Part shown: piece after piece, positions 51,079-61,086 of the stretch
Position numbering within the stretch: position 1 is the stretch's first letter
Layout of the letters: every line of letters begins with the position of its first letter
From: Otis tarda
Lineage: Eukaryota > Chordata > Aves > Otidiformes > Otididae
Assembly: GCA_026413225.1 (NCBI GenBank)
Contig: CM048557.1
Span: forward strand, 62,610,987 to 62,674,986
Direction of reading: 5' to 3'
DNA: 64,000 nt
The notes under the pieces: generated by a model
What the model saw: the letters and a program-made list of their open reading frames with translations, nothing else
What the model was told of the DNA's origin: nothing
Databases searched by the model: none
Translations under genes and position numbers: made by a program

Positions 51079-51202
51079 TAAGATGACATCAGCCGGAAGA
51101 CTGGCAGGAAAAGGGTAATCATGAATAAAGAAGGGACAGGGGGAGGGAAGTCTTGGGAAGTAAAGAGTCAGAAAGAGAGAATTTGGGATGAAAGAAAGGA
51201 CA

Positions 51203-51307
51203 TGAGCAATCTAATCTAGTTGAAGATGTCCTTGTTCATTGCAGAGGGCTTGGACTAGATGACCTTTAAAGGTCCCTTCCAACCCAAACTATTCTATGAT
51301 TCTATAA
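51203..51307 (+). mobile_element. CR1 LINE, very short 3' stub
   Basis: TGAGCAATCTAATCTAGTTG, then GGACTAGATGACCTTTAAAG and GTCCCTTCCAACCCAAACTA, end in TTCTATGATTCTATAA. Only the last 105 bp of a plus-strand CR1 is present. It lies 125 bp from the diverged minus-strand fragment at 50995, tail facing away from that fragment. Confidence 0.92.
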
Positions 51308-54300
51308 CATGTATTGCATAGACTTGAAGGCTGTCCTCCATAGGAGGGCCTTGTGTCTGCTTCTGGACTCTATGAGCACTGAGACATCACATCCCATTAT
51401 GTCCCAGATGGTCTCCTGTTTCCATGAGTTTCATCTACCATGGTACATTAATTTGCTCCCTCATCTCTTAAATTTTAGGTGTACTTTCCTTGGGCTCTGT
51501 ATCAGCATAGCTCCTAGAACAACGAGAAGCTGGTCTTGAAGCCATGTTTTCTGAGGCAACAACACAAGTGAGGACAGTCAGACAGATTTGGAAGTAAATG
51601 AACTCATGCTTCCTCATTGCTCTCTCTACAGTCGTGAGCCTCCCTTTCCCATGAACATTTGAAACTTGGCAGCTCGGTTTTGCTTTGCTTGTTGTTGGGA
51701 GTGATTGCCCTGGCAGGGATCCTGAACCAGCACACCACATGCAGTGGGACATTCTCTGAATCTCGTTCAGAGCCTTAGGGAGCCAGGTTTCAACAAAAGA
51801 AATTGGGTTTGGAAATTCTTTACCCTCCAGTAGAGTGAATGCATGAGTATTTCTGTTCCTGACTTGATTTTCCATCAGTTCCAGGGGGTATTTGAATTCT
51901 CTATTTCTCTTGATTAGTGGAGGGGAGAGCGCTTTGCTTTGCTGTTTCTTTTCCAAGTTCACTGGCTAGCTGGTTCTGAATGTCCTGAGTGTTTCCCCGT
52001 CCCCTCCCCAGTAACTCTTGCAGGAAGTTTCCCGGTTATGATTTTGATCCATTTTAAATAGCTAGTTAGTCCCAGCTGGTTTCTCTACCACTCCCTTCTG
52101 AGGTCAGCCCACCAGCGGTGAGAGGGGGTGGAAATCACTTCATTCAGTTCTCAGATGCTATTCCAAGAAAGAAGGAAGCTCCAGTCAGAGACAGTGATGC
52201 TTTGTTCTCACACAGTAGATCCACTCGATCATAAAACTTTTCCTGACTCACCTAATGAACTCACCTTTCCTTTCCTCAAGAGATGTCCCTAAATGACTAG
52301 GAAGATGGTAAGGATGAGGCTGAGATAAACTTCATGCTCTGCTGCTGTTCCTTTGTGTCTGTTGGTGAGATGTCTCTAATGCCATGTCCACGACAATTCT
52401 GCAAGCAGGTTGAGTTGAGGCATCCTCCCCATCCTCAGGGACAGATTTCCTGCCCTTCATTACCCTTTATGTCTCCCACGACATGACGGCAGCTATGGGC
52501 CATTCACAGCTATGCCTTAATGGACAAAGCAAGCCCTGGGTTTATCTCCAGCTATGCTCCAGAGATCACCAGCAGCTTTCATCTGTTTGAGACTTCAGTT
52601 TAATCAATTTTGATGCTTAATGACCATTGGCTCAAACCCACATACAAACTGATGTGGACTCAATACGCAGGGGGACTTCTGAGCCCAGCATGCAAAATCA
52701 GCCCAGGATGATGGGAGGAGAGAAGCCATTCTTTGTGGCTGCACTCTGTCTCCCTTGGGTTGGGAGTCATTTCATCCCGGTTGCGCAATGTCTTCAAAAG
52801 ACAAAGTAAGGAATGTTTCCAGGAGTCTTGATTCTTTTGCGATTGGCAGCTGTCATTCAAGTTCCCTACACACAGCAAAGCTGTAGTCATACTTAGAACT
52901 ATCTGCCATGTAAATGCAAGCTGAGTAATAACTGTGTAGCAGGGAGGGTTTTCTCAGTCTTTCATCTGTCCCTGAGAAGCATGACTACTTTTGGTCAGCA
53001 TGCATCACAAGCATGTCGTTCACCAGTAATTCCAGAAATAAGAAGTAAATTACTTTTTGAGTCATATCACCACTGGTTGTTAAAAACATTGACCTCAGTG
53101 CATTTAATTTCAACATAAATTCCTGATTTGCTTGGTTCGTCTATCCTGACAAAGTAACTTTGTGTATCAATGAAGCGATGTGTGACATCAGGTTCTCCAG
53201 GTTCATTGTCATGAACAAGTAGGAATGAAAACTAACCACTGCATGCTTGAAAAATCAGTTATTTTTCTCTATTATTTTCCACCTTATGGTGAAATCCATA
53301 CCTACAGATGAAAAAATTAAATGATAGTTGGTGTTTTATCAATAAAAACTGACTTAATAGTTACTTATTAATCTTCCATTATAGGGCACACACAATGAGG
53401 TATAAAATGTTTGACCTTTTATTCATGCAATTACAGCTCTGCTGGGAACATGAAATCCCTGGGAAAGAAGCTCTGGCAGTCGTCTGGTCCGTCACCCAGC
53501 TCCAACACAGGATCAGCTCGACCTGCACTGTTCCTGGAGGTCATTCTTAAGGACCCCCAATGGCAGACTCCCCAGCCTCCCCATGAATCTCGATTTCATA
53601 GAGAACTTCCTGAACCAAAGCATTAGAGAGCTGCCTGTTTCTGCTAAAGAGCTACAGCAGCTGAGGCAGCCTCGCATAGGTCCTCGGCCAGGTGGGTATG
53701 TTCCCCTGTGGGTTATGCGGGTATCTCTTCAGCTGAAATCTCAGGAAATCTCGCTAAGCATCTGGGAGTAAAGAGTCTGACTTAAAAACTGTCTATGAAG
53801 GAGAGAGCTGTTCAGATGAATACAGAGCTATCCGTCTCCTGTTCAGGAGGGTATTTAGACGTGACCCTTGAAATTCAGCTCATCTGTGTGCTTGGTGTTA
53901 GATGAATGCCAAAGTACTTTGCTGAATTGAGCCCAAACATCCATGTTTGTCTTCTTTAACTAGCTGAAGCCACATTTGTTAAAGAATTTGGACAGCACAG
54001 GAAACCTTAAATCATCTGGCAATCAATAACAGTAGAGTTAAACCCTGTGCTTGATTTCCTACATCTCTGTGAGGGTAACTGCAAATACAGCATCACCACA
54101 AGCGAGTCCTATGTCATCTCTGCACTAGTCCAAAAAGTTGGGGCTTTAACATCAGGCATACAGCTACCTCTTCCATTTCAGAGTCAGACTGTACATTAAA
54201 CCTCACTTTTCTGCCAAAGGTCATTAATTTACAATGAGGTCCATCACCAAACACAATATATAGTTAATCATGGTAGGCTTCATCTACAACACCATGAAGC

Positions 54301-56877
54301 AGTCTCAGGAAACTTCCCAGACTGGGACTGCTCTACTTTGATTCTGACAAAGACAAGGGTCATGTAGTCTGGGTTAGGGTAAAACTTGATCACTTTTGTT
54401 CTATGAGTATCTGCAGTACATCTTCACAGAAGAATAACATATGGGAAACATATGCAATTCCAACAGTGACACTCAGTTGAAGTTTACTTTTTGCAGGAGA
54501 AATTAGCTCTCTTACTGCTGTCTGTCCGAGCAGGAACCTGAAGGCAGCCAGGTCTTCTTAGGGCTGCCTTCATGTTTGCTAGCTCCAGAGCTCTGGTGCT
54601 CAGAAACCAGACATCTGCAAAGGAAAATGTGATAAGTCCTACATAAGTAGGTATAAACTTGCTGGTTTATGCAGTGTTCCAGTCAGCTAAATTTGTCTCA
54701 ACAATTAATGCATTTACACCAGCAAGCAGCCTTCCTTAAGAACCAACATTGACAATTTTCACTAGCATTTTCACATGTCCTTCAGTAACAAAATATAATA
54801 ACTCTTTGTCTTCAGAGACTATGCCGTTGTGGTCCAGGCCACACTCTAATTAATGAATGGTGGTTTTGATAAATTACTTCTCTCTTTCAATATTGATTTA
54901 GGATGATTGCTGACATGGGGATGCCTTTAAACATTTAACTTCTTGCAGAGAACAGGTTGGTTGTTTGCTTTGGTTTTTTTTTTTAGAATGGTGTTCAGAT
55001 ACTGTATAGCACTACGATGTGGAAAAAAAACAAGGTCAAGGCACTAGTTATGCCTGAGACAAAGCAGAAATTTTTTTTCTCCTATGGAACACGTACCAAA
55101 CACCATATAAGTCCCAGAAGCTGGGTTCATATAAGTCCCGGAAGCTGCCAGCTAGCACAGGGCTGGTAAATTAGCCTAAACAGAACTGCTCCTATAGAGC
55201 TGAATTAGCATGGACACCTCTATCATATGTCCACTGTGGTGGATCAGACACAAACAGTCCCTTCATCCCAACAAGTACCATAAGAACCAAAGCTACGCCC
55301 TTGCTTTTCACTGTTCTCCTGTCTTCTCAGTCAAATACCAGCCAAAATCAGTCCACCACTGCAAAGTAGTCTGGCTTGATGCAGCACAAATCATGGTGGA
55401 AAACTCCGTTCATCAAAATGCTTTCCAGGCCTCTGTAGCTTGAGCAATGGTTTGTCTGGATTTCTTCTCACTCCTCAATCAGGAGCAAAGCAATTACACC
55501 CAAAATAGCTCAAAAAGACTGCTACTGAAAGGATCTACTTTTCACCACAAGGTAGCTACTGGCTGAAAATTTCTTAGATAAGACTGGAGTGGTTGCCAGT
55601 AGTGACTGCTCTAATTAAAAGCAAAACAATTTTCATTACCACTGCTCTGCTTCACACAACAGCAACGTCCTGAAGCAGTCACCTTTTCAGCCTATGTCCG
55701 TTACTGTAAAAGACGCCTCTGCTCTGCAAATGTTGTCTCCTCTGGCAAGGCAAACAGATGTCTTCTCTATAATTTTGGAGGACAGTTGTAATCCCGTGCG
55801 AGTGTGCAGTGAACACTCACATTCGGTGTGCACTGGGGTCTTCTCTCTTTCCATGTAACATTCTCCCACCTGTGGTGAAATGAGATTTCGGTTGTCAACT
55901 CTGAAACTGCAGCCCGGCTCAAAGTTAAGCCATACTCTTTTTGGTCCGTGCATCATGATCCCCTGTCCTGACCCTGATGGGGTCTGTAGTGAAATGCTGT
56001 TTGTGCCTTGTCCATACATTTTTTGGGTAAATCTTCTGGAACCAGGGCTTAATAATTGCATGAAAGCTGTCACGGAATTTCATTCCCATCTTCCACTGCT
56101 TTGTCACTTCCACAAGCCCAAGGGATTAAAGGAAAGAAAAGTTTTGTCTCTGAAGAAGCTGGAAATGGCTGATCCCCCACAGAGAACAAATCTTGGGGGA
56201 AAAAAAAATACTAGACTATCACTATTCTCAGCACAGAGGATTCAAAGCAGAAAACTGACAGTACGTGTGCACAGAGGAGAGGATGCTTAGTGTGCGGATG
56301 CCAGGGAATGCAGTATCTCACTTCCAGAGCAAAATCAGCTTATTTTCGAAGCATGACATGACCACATCCCTCACTGAGGGCTAGCTCCTTCCCCTACCAT
56401 GGAGAAATTACCATGACTGTAAAGCTGATGTGATGGCTTATGCAGTAAAACGCTGCTCTTAAGCAGCAAGTGTAGCCAGTCAGCATCTGTTGACTCAAGA
56501 ACAAGCAGAAGCCCTTAGCTCCATGCCACAGAGCACTGAATTTGTGCTGAGAGGTGCCAACCACCTTCGCTAGGCTCAGTTCCTGGTAGGATGTCTACTG
56601 TTTGCTTTAAAATGGTTTAATATGCACAGGTGCGACAAAGACGGGTTCTGCCTTCCCTTCCACCTCCAGCTGCACGTTCCAGCCTCCTCCCCTGCACGCA
56701 GCAGACAGTGAGCTGGCTCATAGAGCTGAGCCATCTGAAAAGCAACCCCATTATCATGTTGATAGGGTTAGTTAGGTGGTGTGAACTCATGGCTGAAGAG
56801 GGGATGAGCGTGAAGGTATGGGGTGGGATTAGCCTTTCACCAGCTGTGCAGAGCTAGATCAACTCCAACCAGCCAGG
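51308..56877. other. Non-genic unique sequence
   Basis: No supported gene. The longest frame is on the minus strand at 51468-51962 (164 codons from a GTG, no domain, no splice context). The stretch 53437-53691 is bounded by AG and GT splice-like dinucleotides, but no frame stays open across it. A 20-bp direct duplication lies at 55104-55147. The rest is AT-rich unique DNA. Confidence 0.55.
55104..55147. repeat. Direct duplication, 24-bp period
   Basis: CATATAAGTCCCAGAAGCTG (55104-55123) recurs with one substitution as CATATAAGTCCCGGAAGCTG (55128-55147). It is a recent-looking tandem duplication of two units. Confidence 0.9.
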
Positions 56878-57692
56878 AATCATAGAATCATAGAATGGTT
56901 AGGGTTGGAAGGGACCTTCAAAGGTCATCTAGTCCAATCCCCCTGCAAGAAGCAGGGACATCCCCAACTAGATCAGGTTGCTCAGAGCCTTATCCAGCCT
57001 GGCCTTGAACGTTTCCAGGGATGGGGCCTCCACCACCTTTTTAGGCAACCTGTTCCAGTGTTCTATAACTCGCATTGTGAAAAATTTTTTCCTAATTTCC
57101 AATCTAAATCTACCCCCTCTATTTTAAAACCATTACTCCTTGTCTTATTGCAACAGGCCCTACTAAACAGCCTCTCCCCATCTTTCTTGTAGGCCCCCTT
57201 GAGGTACTGGAAGACCGCTGTCAGGTCTCCCCAGAGCCTCCTCTTCTCCAGGCTGAACAGCCCCAACTCTCTCAGCCTGTCCTCATAAGAGAGGTGCTCC
57301 AGCCCTTTTATCATCTTCATGGCCCTCCTCTGGACCTTCTCCAACTGGTCCATGTCCTTCTTGTGTTGGGGGCTCCAGAACTGGACACAGTACTCCAGGT
57401 GGGGCCTCACCAGGGCAGAGTAGAGGGGCAGAATCACCTCCCTCAACCTGCTGGCCACGCTTCTCTTGATGCAGCCCAGGATGCGGTTGGCCTTCTGGGC
57501 CTCAAGGGCACATTGCCGGCTCATGTTGAGCTTCTCGTCCACCAGCACTCCCAAGTCCTTCTCCTCAGGGCTGCTCTCGATCCATTCTCCACCCAGCCTG
57601 TATTTGTGCCTGGGGGGGAGGGACCTCATCCATGCTAGATCTCCAAGACCATTGCAGAGTCTGCAGGGACCATGCACAGGACCTTACACGTA
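56878..57692 (-). mobile_element. CR1 LINE, longest 3' copy with ORF2 C-terminus
   Basis: The plus strand starts with tail octamers (GGAATCATAGAATCATAGA), then GGTTAGGGTTGGAAGGGACC and ATCTAGTCCAATCCCC. It then runs as reverse complement through the 3' UTR and about 600 bp of ORF2 to near 57692, where similarity to the CAAGGTCCTG block fades. At about 815 bp it is the most complete contiguous CR1 3' copy here. Low divergence in the coding part suggests it is among the younger insertions in the window. Confidence 0.95.
57117..57677 (-). pseudogene. CR1 ORF2 C-terminal fragment
   Basis: The minus-strand frame encodes the region after the RT catalytic core. Visible blocks are [88 protein letters not shown] and [12 protein letters not shown]. 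The frame opens with a GTG and flank-like residues, so there is no true start. Around 57113-57118 one base is missing from a GGGAGG-type stretch. The frame therefore leaves the family reading (the downstream MRVIEHWN block lies in another frame) and stops at 57063. It is a truncated, dead fragment. Confidence 0.92.
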
Positions 57693-59725
57693 AGTGCACC
57701 TAATTTCACAAGATAGAGAGCTGTGCTCTGCAAGGGCTGACTGCTCCAGCATTCAGTCTGGAGAAAATTCCTGCTCAAAGGAATTCAGCCTTGTTCATCA
57801 AATGCACTTTGAGTCACAAAGTACTAGAAACAATAAAATGAAAAGGATTGGGGCTTATATCCCAGTAGCCAAAAAATGCAATAGGTAAGATTTCAATTGT
57901 AAAGTTAGCTTAAGCCGTTCTCTCAATAGAAAATATTTTCCACACTTGCTGTTTCCAGTAATCTTTGTAGCAGCACCATACTGATTGCTCCATCGAACAC
58001 AGTCCAGAAGAGCAGCCAGCTCAGTACAGCAGCACAGGTGATGTTTTCCGTCACTCCTTCCCTTTCTCACTTGGAGTAAATTCAAGCACATGGTCTCGTG
58101 TTATGGTCAGAAGGGCTTGTGCTTCTCACTTTGCCATGGAAAGTCTATTCCTGGAGTCAGGTTGGAGAGAGCCAGATGTTGCTGCTCTAGGAGAGAGATC
58201 ACAAGCTCACATGCTCTGATCAGGTTCAGGCTAGGTGTTTGAAACAGCACGTTCACCAGCCAGATCCTGCCATTTCCTTTGGAGATCTGAGATGAACAGA
58301 GGAGATGATTCGGGTCCTCATCAAATCAAAAAGTTAAATTTATCGCTGTGAAACATCTCACCTGCCTTAAGGATGCAGACCGCAGAGCCTTATTGGGATC
58401 TTTTAGGTCTGCTCGGTGATTACATGCTCCTTTGCAGGGAGTAAGGTTATTAGCTGTGATCTAAAATCTCAAAGCAAGACATTTTGCATCTTTGCTCCCA
58501 TTTGTTATTTAAGACACCGGAGTGCTTGTGCTTCATCAACCATACATAACAAATCATTTTAAAGGATGTTTTAATATCTATTCCACAAATCGACATTGTG
58601 GACACATTGGTGTCCTCTCTGACACTTTATTAAAGCCAATAAGCACACAGTTACAACGGAGAACTGCTGTAACAGCACTTGGCTTTTTGACTGGGGTATC
58701 AATTCTCCCTTTGTGTGCGGGAAAAGGGGGTATTTATTTAATTGTGCTTCCTTCTCCCAGGCTCCGCAGTTTGTGCTGTTCCCAGTCATGCTCCACAGAG
58801 TCCAGAGGATGTCAGCTTACCCCGGGAGCTGAACCCTGTCGGGATCAGTCAAGGATTTCACCAGCACAAGGTCAGTGCAGACACCTCCCTTCCTGTGGGA
58901 AACTGCTGTGAAGCGGCTCCCTGGCCTGGTGTGCTGCAGCACGGAGAGCACTTTCTGGAAGCCGAGGATGCCTTTTCAGGTCTGAGCAGAGCTATTGGAG
59001 ATCAAATCACAGCCATGTGAGCGCAACGCAGAGCGCATTACACACCACTGAACCACCAGCACTGCAAAGCTGTGCCTACACACACGCTCCCTGGGCTGCA
59101 ATATGCCTGGGCAGTGGCTGTGTGCGAGAGGATCCGAGCGCGAGCAAGGCAGAACGGCTGAAGGAGAAGAATTACTCCTGGCAGTCCTCTTCAGGAGGTA
59201 CGTATGCACAGGAATTGGTTTGCGTGCACAAATGTGTCTGTACGCACAGGCGCGCTGATCGGGCTGCAGTATAGCTTTGGGTATAGCATTAACCCAAATG
59301 GCATCCTGCGCAATTACTGACCCATTTTTCCATGCTATGCTGTGGTTTCTTTGGAAGTTATTAGTGTTCAGCCCTGCAAGAAGACAGAAGGCCTTTTCAG
59401 CAGTGAGGCCTGAGCAGTCTGTTTTACAGCATGTTGTTTACATCCTGGGGTTCTTATTTACATCCTGCCTACCCCAAAATCCTGCCTGACATAAGGCAGT
59501 AAGAGCAAGACTGAATCTCAAAAATAACGTAGTTTTTTGGGTCTCCAAGATGTTATGTTAAACAAACAAACAAAATCCCTGCCTCTGAAAAATAACACTT
59601 TCTGACTCAACAGAGCTGTGTCCTAAGTTTTATTTTTGCTTTACATGTACTGAGTTCTCTCAGCAGTAGTACTATGTGAGCCACACAATAGGATCTGCTT
59701 CTCAGTTTAATAGCAGCACATAAGG
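57693..59725. other. Non-genic unique sequence with candidate exon
   Basis: No confirmed gene. At 58761-58870 a 110-bp segment is preceded by a pyrimidine tract and CAG and followed by GTCAGT, so it could be an exon. One frame through it is open. CpG dinucleotides are locally frequent at about 59020-59265. Nothing else is recognised. Confidence 0.5.
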
Positions 59726-59880
59726 TTGTAGATGCCCCATCCCTGAAACATTCAAGGCCAGGTTGGATGAGGCTCTGAGCAACCTGATCTGGTTGAAGAT
59801 GTCCCTGCTCCTTGCAGGGGGGTTGGACTGGATGGGCTTTAAAGGTCCCTTCCAACCCTGACTATTCTGTGATTCTATAA
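59726..59880 (+). mobile_element. CR1 LINE, short 3' stub
   Basis: TTGTAGATGCCCCATCCCTG, then TTCAAGGCCAGGTTGGATGA and GCTCTGAGCAACCTGATCTG, end in TATTCTGTGATTCTATAAG. The 155-bp plus-strand 3' end lies 70 bp left of the solo-LTR target duplication and is a separate insertion. Confidence 0.92.
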
Positions 59881-59950
59881 GATGGTCATGTTATTTAAAA
59901 TTAAGCAAAGTATTCCAATCACAATATATTCCTTATTAAGAAATATAATA

Positions 59951-59955
59951 GGAGC
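59951..59955. repeat. Left copy of LTR target-site duplication
   Basis: GGAGC here is repeated at 61087-61091, immediately outside the two ends of the LTR. A five-base duplication fits ERVL (class III) integration, but a chance match of five bases cannot be excluded. Confidence 0.65.
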
Positions 59956-60138
59956 CATGATGGGTTGACCTTGACTGGATGCCAGGTGCCCACCAAGCTG
60001 CTCTACCACTCCCCCTCCTCCTTTGGGCAGGGGAAAGAAAATATAATGAAAGGCACATGGGTCGAGATAAGGACAGGGAGATCATTCACCATTACCATCA
60101 TGGGCAAAACAGACTCCACTTGGAAAAAACTAATTTAA

Positions 60139-60144
60139 TTTATT
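60139..60144 (-). promoter_or_regulatory. Possible LTR polyadenylation signal
   Basis: AATAAA on the minus strand lies within the solo LTR, about 185 bp from its 3' end. It is in the correct orientation to be the retroviral poly(A) signal. The hexamer is common by chance in AT-rich sequence and use is unproven. Confidence 0.35.
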
Positions 60145-60353
60145 ACCCATCAAATCAGAGCAGGATATTAAGAAATAAAAACAAATCTTAAAACAACTTC
60201 CCCCCACACCTCCCTTCTTCTTGGGCTCAACTTCACTCCAAGTTTTCTCTACTTCCTCCCTTCCAAGCAGCGCAGACGGAATAGGGAATGGGGGTTGCAG
60301 TCACTTCATCACACGTTGTCGCTGCCGCTCCTTCCTTCTCACACTCTTCCCCT

Positions 60354-60780
60354 GCTCCAGCGTGGGATTCCTCCCATGGCAGACAATCCTCCACAAACTT
60401 CTCCAGCATGAGTCCTTCCCACGGGCTGCAGTTCTTCATTAATTGCTCCAGCCTGGGTCCCTTCCACAGAGTGCAGTCCTTCAGGAACAGACTGCTCCAG
60501 CGTGGGTTCTCCATGGAGTCACAAGTCCTGCCAGCAAACCTGCTCTAGTATTCACTCCTCTCTCTACAGGCCCACAGATCCTGCCAGGAGCTTGCCTCAG
60601 CATGGGCCCTCCACGGGCCACACCCTCCTTCAGGCATCCGCCTGCCCCAGCATGGGGGCCTGCCCCAGCGTGGGGTCCTCCACGGGCTGCAGGTGGATCT
60701 CTGCTCCTCCATGGGCCTCATGGGCTGCAGGGGCACAGCCGGCCTCACCATGGGCTACACCATGGGCTGCAGGGGAATCT
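60354..60780. repeat. GC-rich degenerate tandem array inside the LTR
   Basis: Roughly eight to ten imperfect units of about 35-50 bp are built around GCTCCAGCGTGGG(T)CC and CCACGGGCTGCAG, with variable spacers. A near-exact 18-bp doubling of CCTGCCCCAGC(A/G)TGGGG lies at about 60642-60678. The array is part of the LTR family, not a later insertion. The GC content keeps several frames open and produces proline/serine-rich conceptual proteins that are not real genes. Confidence 0.8.
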
Positions 60781-61086
60781 CTGTCAGGAGCAACATTACT
60801 CCTCCCCATCCTTCTTCACTGTACTTGGTGTCTGCAGAGTTGTTCCTCTCACATATTTTCACTCCTCTCTCCTCTGCTGTTTTCCCCAGCAGTTTTTCTC
60901 CCATTCCCAAATACGTTATCCCAGAGGTGCTACCACCATTGCTGATGGGCTCAGCCTTGGCCAGCGGTGGGACCGTCTTGGAGGTGGCTGGTGTTGGCTC
61001 TGTTGGACAGACATAGGGGAAGCTTCTGCATCTTCTTACAGAAGCCACCCCTCTCTACCAAAACCTTGCCACGCAAACCCAATACA

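Larger units (their letters stand above)
59956..61086 (-). mobile_element. Solo ERV LTR (probably ERVL-type)
   Basis: I recognise this as a dispersed avian ERV LTR. On the plus strand it begins CATGATGGGTTGACCTTGAC and TGGATGCCAGGTGCCCACCA, and ends CCTTGCCACGCAAACCCAAT-ACA. On the minus strand it therefore opens with the canonical TGTATTGGGTTTGCG. The other terminus (59956-59957) should be CA on that strand but has changed, or the true edge is 59958. Length is about 1131 bp. No internal gag, pol or env sequence is adjacent, so it is a solo LTR left by LTR-LTR recombination. Open frames inside (for example 60443-61099, plus) are antisense to the element. Confidence 0.85.

Noticed and set aside
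53437-53691. Splice-bounded segment, with one frame (53437-53550) faintly recalling a retroviral RNase H block (EALAVVWSVTQ)
   Set aside because: No frame stays open across the splice-bounded segment. The RNase H likeness covers about a dozen residues with no neighbouring pol sequence, so chance is as likely.
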